NCBI GenBank assembly: GCA_014873095.1
Contig: CP050848.1
Location: 4,771,850-4,835,849 of the forward strand
DNA length: 64,000 nucleotides
Direction: 5' to 3'
From: Planctomycetales bacterium ZRK34
GTDB lineage: Bacteria; Planctomycetota; Phycisphaerae; Phycisphaerales; Zrk34
The position numbers and the translations under genes are program-made. The notes beneath the pieces were generated by a model, which was not told where the DNA came from, did not search any database, and worked only from the letters and a program-made list of their open reading frames with translations. Positions 25,591-32,981 of the stretch are shown here, piece by piece; positions within the stretch are counted from its first letter, which is position 1, and every line of letters begins with the position of its first letter.

Positions 25591-26378
25591 CCGTGGATCT
25601 CCATACCCAGGCGGCGACGCAGCAGTGCGTCGACCTCGGCAAGCTGTTGGGGCGTGTTGATGCTGAGCACGTCCTGCGGCGGCACCGCGTCGACGACTTG
25701 GACGGTCTTCCCGTCGCCGGTCAGAAGACCCAGCACATCCGTGAGGTAGTACTCACCTTTGGCGTTGTCGTTATCGATGCGATCCAGCTCACGGAACAGA
25801 TCAGCAGCCCGGAAACAGTAGTAGCTCGGATTGATCTCGCGAATCTGACGCTCGGCGTCCGTGGCGTCCTTGTGCTCGACGATGCGCTGGAAGCGGCCGT
25901 CGGCGTGGCGGACGATGCGGCCGTAGCCGGTGGCGTCTTCAATGACGCTGGTGGCCAGCGTGGCGCAGGCGTCGGCTTCGCGATGCGTGGTCACGAGTGT
26001 TTTCAGCGTGTCGTCGGAAATCAGCGGGCCATCGCCGCAGAGCACCAGTACATCGCAATCGCGCTGATCGGCCGGGTACAGCGGGGCGGCCATCATGACG
26101 GCGTGACCGGTGCCGAGCTGTTCGGTCTGCTCGACGAATTCGACATTGTCGCGATCGGCCAGCGCTTCGCGGACGGCCTCGGCCTGGTGGCCCACGACGA
26201 CGATCACGCGTCGCGTGCCCGCCGCTTCGCAGGCGTCGATGACCCACTGCACCATCGGGCGATCGGCCACCGGGTGCAGGACCTTCGCCAGGTCGCTGCC
26301 CATGCGCGTGCCCTTGCCGGCAGCGAGGATGATCGCCTCGAGCGGTCGGTCTGCGGATTGTCGAATCGAATCAGTCAT
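25587..26378 (-). CDS. glmU: UDP-GlcNAc pyrophosphorylase-like nucleotidyltransferase (GlmU N-terminal domain only)
   Basis: 263 residues from ATG 26378. The nucleotidyltransferase motif LAAGKGTRMGSDLAKVLHP is followed by Q-LGTGHAV, LCGDGPLIS, GYGRIVR, EINPSYYCF and GEYYLTD, all typical of the GlmU uridylyltransferase domain. GlmU normally has about 450 residues with a C-terminal left-handed beta-helix that acetylates glucosamine 1-phosphate. That half is missing here and the next gene, prs, begins within the stop codon. Glucosamine 1-phosphate acetylation must be done by another protein. A different sugar nucleotidyltransferase role is possible, though position before prs favours GlmU. Confidence 0.85.
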   Translation of the reverse strand: MTDSIRQSADRPLEAIILAAGKGTRMGSDLAKVLHPVADRPMVQWVIDACEAAGTRRVIVVVGHQAEAVREALADRDNVEFVEQTEQLGTGHAVMMAAPLYPADQRDCDVLVLCGDGPLISDDTLKTLVTTHREADACATLATSVIEDATGYGRIVRHADGRFQRIVEHKDATDAERQIREINPSYYCFRAADLFRELDRIDNDNAKGEYYLTDVLGLLTGDGKTVQVVDAVPPQDVLSINTPQQLAEVDALLRRRLGMEIHG

Positions 26379-26400
26379 GAGCCATCCAATGAATTTCTTA

Positions 26401-26476
26401 ATTGGCGATTTGGCGATGTGGTGATCTGGCGAAGATGTTTTACTTCACCACATCGCCAAATCACCATGTCGCCACA
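26401..26476. repeat. Periodic-word palindrome E (octamer units)
   Basis: A perfect 18-bp inverted repeat joins GATTTGGCGATGTGGTGA (26407-26424) to its complement at 26445-26462. The left arm is a run of 8-nt units TTGGCGAT, TTGGCGAT, GTGGTGAT, CTGGCGAA, and the right arm repeats the same pattern reversed. It lies between the 3' end of tRNA-Gln and the start of the glmU gene, both minus strand. Confidence 0.65.
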
Positions 26477-26483
26477 TATCAAG

Positions 26484-26555
26484 CAAGCCCGCCTGGACTC
26501 GAACCAGGAATGCCAGGACCAAAACCTGGTGTGTTACCGATTACACCACGGGCTT
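26484..26555 (-). tRNA. tRNA-Gln (anticodon TTG)
   Basis: 72-nt cloverleaf on the minus strand: acceptor AAGCCCG/CGGGCTT, D stem GTGT/ACAC, anticodon stem CCAGG/CCTGG with loop TTTTGGT (anticodon TTG), 4-nt variable loop, T stem CCTGG/CCAGG with loop TTCGAGT, discriminator G. CCA is not encoded. All stems pair perfectly. Confidence 0.95.
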
Positions 26556-26556
26556 G

Positions 26557-26800
26557 TGGCGTCGACGAAAAGATGGACTGGCGGGTCTGACCCGGGCCGT
26601 CGCATCGGTCGCCGAAGTTTCGCGGCGTCCGATGATCGACCCGCTTGTCAGCGAGAGGGGATCACACGGCGTCGCGGCACCGCTTTCTGGAGCGGAACAG
26701 GTCATTTGAAGCCGCAAACCTGCTCATATCCGTGCCTGGCCCCGCGGGGCGCGTCACGAACGGCTCGCCTTGGTGAAAGCGATTCCTGATCAAATCAGGG
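26557..26800 (-). ncRNA. Possible structured non-coding RNA upstream of tRNA-Gln
   Basis: About 245 nt with no credible ORF, preceded on the minus strand by a TTGACG-16-TACACT promoter. In transcript order the region holds hairpins CCTGAT-CAA-ATCAGG (26785-26799), TCGCTT/AAGGCGA (about 26767-26784), CAGGTTTG/CAAA-CCTG (about 26700-26724), CCGCT/AGCGG (about 26679-26694), the strong pair CATCGG-A-CGCCG/CGGCG-A-CCGATG (26603-26634) and CGGGT/ACCCG (26582-26594). Within it, CAGG and AGCAG are 10 nt apart as in SRP RNA domain IV, but the loop reads GGAT instead of GGAA, so SRP RNA is doubtful. It may instead be a long leader of tRNA-Gln. Confidence 0.4.
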
Positions 26801-26806
26801 TCGTAT

Positions 26807-26834
26807 AGTGTAGCCGCCGCCGGGCGGGCGTCAA
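26807..26834 (-). promoter_or_regulatory. Minus-strand promoter for the ncRNA/tRNA-Gln transcript
   Basis: TTGACG (26834-26829), 16-nt spacer, TACACT (26812-26807). It is divergent from the rplM promoter, whose -35 box begins 20 nt away. Confidence 0.6.
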
Positions 26835-26853
26835 GGGCATCTGCCGACCGGAC

Positions 26854-26881
26854 TTGACAGTGCCGATCCGCCTGCTAAACT
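26854..26881 (+). promoter_or_regulatory. rplM-rpsI promoter
   Basis: A consensus TTGACA (26854-26859), 16 nt, TAAACT (26876-26881). The leader to ATG 26922 is about 35 nt and carries AGGTGG. Confidence 0.75.
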
Positions 26882-26921
26882 TTGCGATTCTCTCCGAACG
26901 CTTGACCCCTATAGGTGGATC

Positions 26922-27356
26922 ATGGAACGACAGACGTATTTCGCTAAACCCGGCCAGGTTCCCCAGAACTGGCACATCATCGATGCCGACGGCAAGGTCC
27001 TCGGACGCATGGCCACGCGCATCGCCACGATTCTCATGGGCAAGCACAAGCCCGAATACACCCCGCACACCGACACCGGTGACTTCGTCATCGTCGTCAA
27101 CGCCGAGAAGGTCGTGCTGACCGGTCGCAAGGCCGAGCAGAAGTTCCACAAGACCTACTCCGGCTACCCCGGCGGGCAGCGGACCGTCCCGTACGGCGAC
27201 CTCCGCGAAAAGCAGCCGGCCAAGCTGTTCGAACTGGCCGTTCGCCGCATGCTGCCCAAGGGCCACCTCGGCGCCAAGATGCTGACCAAGATGAAGGTTT
27301 ACGCCGGCACCGATCATCCCCACACCGCCCAGCAGCCCCAACCGCTCGAACTGTAA
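26922..27356 (+). CDS. rplM: 50S ribosomal protein L13
   Basis: 144 residues from ATG 26922, with AGGTGG upstream. L13 signatures: WHIIDADGKVLGRMATRIA, LMGKHKPEYTPHTDTGDFV, VVNAEKVVLTGRKAEQK, the YSGYPGG loop, RMLPKGHLGAKML and KVYAGTDHPHTAQQP. L13 is an early-assembly protein of the 50S subunit. It is followed 15 nt later by rpsI, the standard rplM-rpsI operon. Confidence 0.98.
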   Translation: MERQTYFAKPGQVPQNWHIIDADGKVLGRMATRIATILMGKHKPEYTPHTDTGDFVIVVNAEKVVLTGRKAEQKFHKTYSGYPGGQRTVPYGDLREKQPAKLFELAVRRMLPKGHLGAKMLTKMKVYAGTDHPHTAQQPQPLEL

Positions 27357-27371
27357 TCAACTTCACCACTG

Positions 27372-27854
27372 ATGATGACTGAACCCATGACCGATCAGCC
27401 TACCGCTACTGCAGAAGCGACCCTTGAAGTCGAAACCAAACCCGTCGCCGAACCCGCCAAGCCCAAGGGTGGCTTCTGGTGGGGCACCGGCCGCCGCAAG
27501 AGCGCCGTGGCCCGTGTTCGCATCAAGCCCGGCGACGGCAAGTTCGAAGTCAACGGCCGTCCGTATGACAAGTTTTTCACCGAACTGCAGTACCACAACG
27601 ACGTGATCTCACCGCTGAAGGTGTCGAACATGGTCGGCAAGATGGATGTGTTCGTGAATGTACAGGGCGGCGGCACCACCGGTCAGGCCGGCGCCGTCAT
27701 GCTGGGCCTCGCCCGTGCGATCAAGGGCTACGATCCCACGCTCGAAGGCGGCCTCCGCGACCACGGCATGCTCACCCGCGACGCCCGCGAGGTCGAACGC
27801 AAGAAGTACGGCCAGGCCGGTGCCCGTCGTCGCTTCCAGTTCTCCAAGCGTTGA
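27372..27854 (+). CDS. rpsI: 30S ribosomal protein S9
   Basis: 160 residues from ATG 27372 (a second ATG follows at 27375). An N-terminal extension of about 35 residues, rich in Thr, Glu and Pro, precedes the S9 core: GTGRRKSAVARVRIKPGDGK, GGGTTGQAGAVMLGLARAI, LTRDAREVERKKYGQAGARR and the conserved basic end FQFSKR that reaches the P-site tRNA. No clear ribosome-binding site is seen, so translation may depend on rplM. A terminator follows at 27884-27911. Confidence 0.97.
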   Translation: MMTEPMTDQPTATAEATLEVETKPVAEPAKPKGGFWWGTGRRKSAVARVRIKPGDGKFEVNGRPYDKFFTELQYHNDVISPLKVSNMVGKMDVFVNVQGGGTTGQAGAVMLGLARAIKGYDPTLEGGLRDHGMLTRDAREVERKKYGQAGARRRFQFSKR

Positions 27855-27883
27855 CATCGCCCGACAATTTCCGACGATATCAC

Positions 27884-27911
27884 CGGTCGCATGGCGGCCG
27901 GTTTTTTTTTG
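27884..27911 (+). terminator. Intrinsic terminator of rplM-rpsI
   Basis: The 8-bp stem CCGGTCGC (27884-27891) and GCGGCCGG (27895-27902) with a 3-nt loop and one G-T pair is followed by nine T. Confidence 0.85.
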
Positions 27912-27923
27912 GAGCACACCATC

Positions 27924-28892
27924 ATGGCAAAAATCTTTGTAACGCATCCGATCCCCGGGGCGGGTGTAGACATGCTGCGCGAGTCCAAGCATGAAGTGGC
28001 GGTGAATCGCGAGTCGAGGTTCTTATCGCGGGACGAATTGCTGGAGGCGGTCGTTGGGTGCGCCGGTCTGCTGACGCAGTTGCGAGAGGCCATCGACGCG
28101 GAGGTGTTCGACGCGGCCGGCGATCAGCTCAAAGTCGTCAGCAACTACGCCGTCGGATTCAACAACATTGATGTCGACGAAGCGACGCGGCGGGAGATCA
28201 CCGTCTGCAACACGCCGGGCGTTTTGACCGAGGCGACGGCGGACATCGCCTGGACGCTGCTGATGGGCGTGGCGCGACGGGCTGTGGAAGGCGACCACAT
28301 CATGCGGGCCGGCGACTGGAGCGGTTGGAAACCGACCGAACTGCTTGGTGGCGACATCGAAGGCCGCACGCTCGCCATCCTCGGGGCCGGTCGCATCGGC
28401 ACAGCCGTGGCCCGCCGGTCGATCGGTTGGAACATGAAACTGATGTACACCGCCCGTTCGCCGAAGCCGGATATGGAAGCCCTGGGCGCCCGCCATGTCG
28501 ATCTCGAAACGGCCCTGCGCGAAGCCGACTTCGTGTCGGTTCACGTGCCGCTGACGCCGGACACGCACCACCTGCTGAATGCGGACCGGCTGGCGATGAT
28601 GAAGCCGACGGCGTATCTCATAAATACAGCACGGGGCCCAGTGATTGACGAATCAGCCCTGGTGGTTGCCCTGAAAACAGGCAAACTTGCCGGGGCTGGG
28701 CTGGATGTTTATGAGGACGAACCAGCCTTGAAACAAGGGCTCACAGGGTGTGATAACACCTTGCTTCTGCCCCATTTGGGCTCTGCCACCATCCAGACGC
28801 GGGCTCGGATGAGTGAGCTTGCGGCTCGGAATTTGCTCACCGTCCTCGATAATCAGGCCCCGCCGCATGCGGTGAATCAGATTCAGGCATGA
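27924..28892 (+). CDS. D-2-hydroxyacid dehydrogenase (hydroxypyruvate/glyoxylate reductase-like)
   Basis: 322 residues from ATG 27924, with GGAG 9 nt upstream. NAD(P)-binding motif LGAGRIGTAVARR, the NAMES-like VVSNYAVGFNNIDV, TARGPVIDESALV, YEDEPALKQG and the catalytic histidine in LLPHLGSAT. Closest by pattern to glyoxylate/hydroxypyruvate (D-glycerate) reductases, which reduce glyoxylate or hydroxypyruvate in the cytosol. From about 28611 to the stop, codon use changes from GC-ending to many ATA, ACA, CCA, AAA and TTG codons, although the protein motifs stay intact. This could be a mosaic gene. It starts 13 nt after the rpsI terminator. Confidence 0.92.
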   Translation: MAKIFVTHPIPGAGVDMLRESKHEVAVNRESRFLSRDELLEAVVGCAGLLTQLREAIDAEVFDAAGDQLKVVSNYAVGFNNIDVDEATRREITVCNTPGVLTEATADIAWTLLMGVARRAVEGDHIMRAGDWSGWKPTELLGGDIEGRTLAILGAGRIGTAVARRSIGWNMKLMYTARSPKPDMEALGARHVDLETALREADFVSVHVPLTPDTHHLLNADRLAMMKPTAYLINTARGPVIDESALVVALKTGKLAGAGLDVYEDEPALKQGLTGCDNTLLLPHLGSATIQTRARMSELAARNLLTVLDNQAPPHAVNQIQA

Positions 28893-28990
28893 CCTGTGTC
28901 AAGAACGTATGTGAATCGGGCCGAAAGAAGACCAGCGGGCGATCTGATTTGTTCAGACCGTCTGCACATGGCCCACGGGTAGGTGGGTCC

Positions 28991-28996
28991 TATAAT
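28991..28996 (+). promoter_or_regulatory. -10 box for glycogen phosphorylase
   Basis: A consensus TATAAT lies 38 nt before ATG 29035. No good -35 hexamer is visible at the expected distance. Confidence 0.45.
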
Positions 28997-29034
28997 TGGC
29001 CTTTAACTCCTCATCGATTCAGGGAAGATCAAAC

Positions 29035-31653
29035 ATGTTGTCACCCGATCAGGCTCGCATTCATTCATTTAAAGTCGTGCCGTCTCTCCCCGAGCCGCTG
29101 GAGCCGCTGCTGAAGATCGCGCGGAACCTGTGGTGGTCGTGGAACCCGGACGCCATTGAACTGTTCATCCGTGTCGACGCCGACCTGTGGCGCTCGACCC
29201 GGCACAACCCCGTCCGCATGCTCGGCTCCTGCTCGCAGTCGCGCCTCGAAGAACTGGCCAGCGATGAGTCGTTCCTCTCGGCGATGCGCCGCGTGGAAGA
29301 GTTGCTCGACGATCATGTCAATGACGAAGGCTGGTTTGCCCGCAAGAACCCCGACGCCAAAGACGCCTGCATCGCCTACTTCAGCGCCGAGTTCGGCCTG
29401 ACCGAGTGCCTGCAGGTTTACTCCGGCGGCCTGGGCATTCTTGCCGGCGACCACCTCAAGGCTGCCAGCGAACTGGCGCTGCCGCTGGTGGGTGTGGGCC
29501 TGCTGTATCGCAACGGTTATTTCCAGCAGTACCTCAATGCCGACGGCTGGCAGCAGGAGTTCTATCCCGAACTCGACTTCACCAACCTCCCGATCCGCCC
29601 CGTGCATGACGACAGCGGCGAGCAGTTGGTCGTCGAAGTCGATCTGCCCGGCCGCGTGCTGCACATCGCCATCTGGGAAGTGAAGGTCGGCCGCATCCGC
29701 CTGTTCCTGCTGGACACCAACCTGCCGGAAAACGAGCCGGACGATCGTGGAATCACCAGCCAGCTTTACGGCGGCGACATGGAGCTCCGCATCAAGCAGG
29801 AGATCGTGCTCGGCATCGGCGGTGTGCGTGCTCTCACGAAGATGGGCATCGACCCGACTGTGCTGCACATGAACGAAGGCCACGCCGCCTTCCTCGCTCT
29901 CGAACACATCCGCATGCTCATCGCCGAGCATGACATGAGCTTCGATGAGGCCCGCCAGGCTGCCGCGTCGATGCACCTGTTCACGACGCACACTCCGGTG
30001 CCGGCCGGCATCGACCGGTTCCCCCCGGAAATGATTCAGCGTTACTTCAAGAACTACCATGCCTCGCTGCGGCTGGACATGGAAGGTCTGCTGGCGCTGG
30101 GCCGTGAGAACGTGGCCAACAAAAACGAATTCTTCTCGATGGCCGTGCTGGCGATCCGTACCGCGGATGCCGCCAACGGCGTGTCGAAGCTGCACGGCAA
30201 GGTCTCCCGCGAAATGTGGGGTAACATCTGGCCGCGTGTGCCGACCGAAGAAGTGCCGATCGGTCATGTGACCAACGGCGTCCATGCCCGCACGTGGCTG
30301 AGCCCGGACCTGATCTGGCTCTACGATCGCTACCTGCCGCGCAACTGGAAAGAAAAGCCCCACGATCAGACCGTCTGGGAATCGGTCAAGCAGATCCCCG
30401 ACGAAGAACTGTGGCGTGTGCATGAGCATCGCCGTCAGCGTCTGGTTCACTGGGTCCGCCGTGCGCACCGCGAGCAGATCGAACGCCGCGGCGCCAGCTC
30501 GATGGAAATCGATGCTGTCGACGAGCTGTTCGACCACAACGCGCTGACGATCGGCTTCGCCCGTCGTTTCGCCACCTACAAGCGCGCCAACCTGCTGTTC
30601 CGCGATCCGCATCGCCTGATGAAGATTCTCTGCGACAAGGATCGCCCGGTGCAGCTTGTGATCGCCGGCAAGGCTCACCCCGCCGACACCCAGGGCAAGG
30701 AACTGATTCGCCAGATCGTTCACTTCGCCCGTGAAAACGGCGCCTCCCGTCGCGTGGTGTTCATCGAAAACTACAACATGCACGTAGCCCGCTACATGGT
30801 TCAGGGCTGCGACGTGTGGCTGAACACGCCGCGCCGCGGCATGGAAGCCTCGGGCACCTCGGGCATGAAAGCCGCCCTCAACGGCGTGCTCAACTGCTCG
30901 ATCCTCGACGGCTGGTGGGACGAAGCCTGGATCAAGGACACCGGCTGGGCCATCGGTCGCGGCGAGGCTTACACCAACTACGACTACCAGGATCAGGTCG
31001 AAAGTCACTCGCTTTACGACCTGCTCGAAAAGCACCTGGTTCCGCTGTACTACAACCGCGACGACAACGGTCTGCCGCGCGAGTGGGTCACGTGGATGAA
31101 GAACTGCATGATGGCCATGGCCCCGGTGTACAACACCAACCGCATGGTTTACGAGTACACCCAGAATTACTACCTGCCTTCGCATCATCGCAGTCGCAAT
31201 CTGATGTCGGACAAGCTCCGCAACGCCGCCGAACTCGCCCACTACGTCGGGCACCTGCGCGGCCACTGGGGCGGCATCCGCGTCGAGAACATCGAAGCCA
31301 ATACCACCAAGCCGCTGGGTGTTCGCCAGCCGCTGGAAGTCAGCGCCGATGTGAAGCTCAATGAGCTGTCGCCCGAGTCCGTGCGCGTGCAGATCTACTA
31401 CGGCACGCTCGACACCGAAGGCCGCATCCAGGACGGCAAGTCGGTCGACATGAAGCATGTCGAGCACCTCGGCGAAGGCCGTCATCGTTACCAGGGTGAA
31501 GTCTCCGTCGACAACTCCGGCAAGCACGGTCTGGCCGTCCGGGTGATCCCCGGCGACCCGGCCCTGGCCACGCCGTTTGTGCCCGGCCTGATCTCGTGGG
31601 ACGTGGCTCCGGCGCCGTCCAAGGCCGGCGCTGCGGTCGGTGCTTCGGCGTAA
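29035..31653 (+). CDS. glgP: Alpha-glucan (glycogen) phosphorylase, GT35
   Basis: 872 residues from ATG 29035, with AGGGA upstream. The N-terminal DUF3417-type region (about 5-125, LLKIARNLWWSWNPDAIELF) precedes the GT35 catalytic core (YFSAEFGLTECLQVYSGGLG, LHMNEGHAAFLALEHIRM, HTPVPAGIDRFP, IGFARRFATYKRANLLFRDP, RMMPE-equivalent regions). The PLP lysine is K612 in EASGTSGMKAALNG. About 150 C-terminal residues after the core form a beta-rich domain (SVRVQIYYGTLD). The enzyme releases glucose 1-phosphate from glycogen or maltodextrin. This short-type family lacks the allosteric sites of the animal enzyme. A CBM48 protein at 56447 may belong to the same storage pathway. Confidence 0.95.
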   Translation: MLSPDQARIHSFKVVPSLPEPLEPLLKIARNLWWSWNPDAIELFIRVDADLWRSTRHNPVRMLGSCSQSRLEELASDESFLSAMRRVEELLDDHVNDEGWFARKNPDAKDACIAYFSAEFGLTECLQVYSGGLGILAGDHLKAASELALPLVGVGLLYRNGYFQQYLNADGWQQEFYPELDFTNLPIRPVHDDSGEQLVVEVDLPGRVLHIAIWEVKVGRIRLFLLDTNLPENEPDDRGITSQLYGGDMELRIKQEIVLGIGGVRALTKMGIDPTVLHMNEGHAAFLALEHIRMLIAEHDMSFDEARQAAASMHLFTTHTPVPAGIDRFPPEMIQRYFKNYHASLRLDMEGLLALGRENVANKNEFFSMAVLAIRTADAANGVSKLHGKVSREMWGNIWPRVPTEEVPIGHVTNGVHARTWLSPDLIWLYDRYLPRNWKEKPHDQTVWESVKQIPDEELWRVHEHRRQRLVHWVRRAHREQIERRGASSMEIDAVDELFDHNALTIGFARRFATYKRANLLFRDPHRLMKILCDKDRPVQLVIAGKAHPADTQGKELIRQIVHFARENGASRRVVFIENYNMHVARYMVQGCDVWLNTPRRGMEASGTSGMKAALNGVLNCSILDGWWDEAWIKDTGWAIGRGEAYTNYDYQDQVESHSLYDLLEKHLVPLYYNRDDNGLPREWVTWMKNCMMAMAPVYNTNRMVYEYTQNYYLPSHHRSRNLMSDKLRNAAELAHYVGHLRGHWGGIRVENIEANTTKPLGVRQPLEVSADVKLNELSPESVRVQIYYGTLDTEGRIQDGKSVDMKHVEHLGEGRHRYQGEVSVDNSGKHGLAVRVIPGDPALATPFVPGLISWDVAPAPSKAGAAVGASA

Positions 31654-31680
31654 GCCTGGTCACATTTCAACACCAACAAA

Positions 31681-31714
31681 AAAGGCGGCGGGACTCGCGT
31701 CCGGCCGCCTTTTT
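31681..31714. terminator. Bidirectional terminator between glgP and DAHP synthase
   Basis: GGCGGC-G-GGAC (31684-31694) pairs with GTCC-G-GCCGCC (31699-31709) around a TCGC loop, with one internal mismatch. It is flanked by an A tract on the left and TTTTT on the right, so it can end both convergent genes. Confidence 0.85.
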
Positions 31715-31735
31715 CATTTCATGATGTCGTGGGGA

Positions 31736-32776
31736 TCACTGGCCCACGGCCTGCGGCAGCGGCAGACTGCGGTCGACCGACTCGGCCACGCGCGCCAGCA
31801 GCGGCATCAACTCCGCGAACTGCTGCGGGTTCAGCGACTGGGCGCCGTCGGACCAGGCGTGCGGCGGATCGTGGTGAACCTCCAGCGCCAGGCCGTCGGC
31901 CCCGCAGGCGAGCGTCGCCTTGGCCATGTCCGGCACCAGGTGTGCGTGGCCCGTGCCGTGGGACGGGTCACCGACGACCGGCAGGTGCGTGCGGTGGTGA
32001 AGTTCGACGATCGCCGACAGCGAGTACGTGTTGCGGGAGAACTTCTCGAAGGTGCGGATGCCGCGCTCGCAGAGGATGACGTTCGGATTGCCCGCCGCGA
32101 GGATGTAGTCGGCCGCTTGAAGAAACTCGTCGATCGTCATCGCCATGCCGCGCTTGAACAGCACCGGCTTGGGTTGATCGCCGGCAGCTTCCAGCAGCTT
32201 GTAGTTCTGTGCGTTGCGGGTGCCGATTTGAAGGCAGTCCGCGTAGCGGCTGACCAGGGCCACGTCCGTCGGCGTCATTACTTCGGTCACGATCGGCAGG
32301 CCCGTCGCTTCGCGCGCCGCCGCCAGCATCTTCAGCCCGTCTTCGCCGTGACCCTGAAAGCTGTACGGATTGGTGCGCGGCTTGAACGCGCCGCCTCGCA
32401 GCGCGGTCGCCCCGGCTTCCTTGACGATGTGAGCGCTCTTGATGATCTGCTCTTCAGACTCGACGCTGCACGGCCCGGCGATCACAGCGATGTCTTTACC
32501 GCCGATGACGCAGCTTTCGCCGATCGTCACGGTCGAGCGCTCTTTCTTGAACTTCTTGGACGCGAGCTTGTACGGCTCGAGCACCCGCATCGCCTTCTGA
32601 ACCCCCGGCAGCGTTTCAAACTGCGAAGGCTCTTTCTTGTGGTCCTCACCAATGACGGCGACGACGGTCAGTTCAGTACCCTGGATCACGTGTTCTTTGA
32701 GGTCCATGTGATGAATCAGATCAATGACGCGATCGATCTGCTCCTTGGTTGCCTCGGGGTTCATCACGACGATCAT
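31736..32776 (-). CDS. aroF: 3-deoxy-7-phosphoheptulonate (DAHP) synthase
   Basis: 346 residues from ATG 32776, with AAGGAG 6 nt upstream. The N-terminal ferredoxin-like regulatory domain (about 1-75, MIVVMNPEATKEQIDRVIDL) is followed by the KDO8P-type DAHP synthase barrel: AGPCSVESEEQ, RGGAFKPRTNPYSFQG, TEVMTPTDVALVSRYADCLQ, KRGMAMTIDEFLQAADYI, LCERGIRTFE, DPSHGTGH, ADGLALEVHHDP. It condenses phosphoenolpyruvate with erythrose 4-phosphate at the entry to the shikimate pathway. The N-terminal domain usually serves allosteric control by aromatic end products. Transcription seems to be attenuated as well: a terminator and an aromatic leader peptide lie directly upstream. Confidence 0.96.
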   Translation of the reverse strand: MIVVMNPEATKEQIDRVIDLIHHMDLKEHVIQGTELTVVAVIGEDHKKEPSQFETLPGVQKAMRVLEPYKLASKKFKKERSTVTIGESCVIGGKDIAVIAGPCSVESEEQIIKSAHIVKEAGATALRGGAFKPRTNPYSFQGHGEDGLKMLAAAREATGLPIVTEVMTPTDVALVSRYADCLQIGTRNAQNYKLLEAAGDQPKPVLFKRGMAMTIDEFLQAADYILAAGNPNVILCERGIRTFEKFSRNTYSLSAIVELHHRTHLPVVGDPSHGTGHAHLVPDMAKATLACGADGLALEVHHDPPHAWSDGAQSLNPQQFAELMPLLARVAESVDRSLPLPQAVGQ

Positions 32777-32796
32777 GGGTAGCTCCTTGGTCGAAG

Positions 32797-32831
32797 AAAA
32801 AAGCCCCGAGTGCGGGTGTCGCATCGGGGCT
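32797..32831 (-). terminator. Attenuator terminator in the aroF leader
   Basis: On the minus strand AGCCCCGATGCG (32831-32820), loop ACACC, then CGCACTCGGGGCT (32814-32802) with one bulged C, followed by TTTTTT. It ends only 20 nt before aroF and 42 nt after the leader-peptide stop, so it must be read through for aroF to be expressed. The segment CCCGCA in its loop and 3' arm is complementary to TGCGGG in leader codons 12-14, a possible competing pairing. Confidence 0.85.
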
Positions 32832-32873
32832 CCGGTTAGTCAGTTCATCGTCGAACGGTTTACGTAGAGACCC

Positions 32874-32930
32874 TTAGCGGCTTGTGCCCGCAAAAAAGGA
32901 ATACGCAAACCAATAAAATCGACGGCTCAT
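32874..32930 (-). CDS. Aromatic leader peptide of aroF
   Basis: 18 codons plus TAA from ATG 32930: MSRRFYWFAYSFFAGTSR. Seven of 18 residues are aromatic: Phe 5, 8, 12, 13, Tyr 6 and 10, Trp 7, with the run FYWFAY in the middle. All three end products of the pathway opened by DAHP synthase are represented. The ORF begins 6 nt after a -10 box and is followed by a terminator hairpin and aroF. This is the arrangement of ribosome-mediated attenuation (as in trp, phe and his operons), where stalling at scarce aminoacyl-tRNA lets transcription continue. No Shine-Dalgarno is present, so the leader mRNA is probably leaderless. The role is inferred; the ORF, composition and hairpin are direct observations. 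Confidence 0.8.
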   Translation of the reverse strand: MSRRFYWFAYSFFAGTSR

Positions 32931-32936
32931 GTCTGA

Positions 32937-32964
32937 ATTATGCCCCCGGAATCCGCAAAGTCAA
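32937..32964 (-). promoter_or_regulatory. Promoter of the aroF leader
   Basis: TTGACT (32964-32959), 16-nt spacer, CATAAT (32942-32937). The expected transcription start falls at or beside the leader-peptide ATG (32930). It begins 18 nt after the stop of the pseudopilin gene. Confidence 0.7.
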
Positions 32965-32981
32965 GTAATCCCCCACATGGC

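Noticed and set aside
26700..26760. Canonical SRP RNA in the spacer upstream of tRNA-Gln
   Set aside because: CAGG and AGCAG spacing fits domain IV, but the GGAA tetraloop and its closing pair are not conserved and a competing hairpin exists; kept only as an unassigned ncRNA candidate.
29065..31527. 820-codon open frame antisense to glycogen phosphorylase
   Set aside because: It mirrors the GC-rich codons of glgP; its translation is His/Val/Asp-rich with no recognisable domain, whereas the plus strand has full GT35 motifs.
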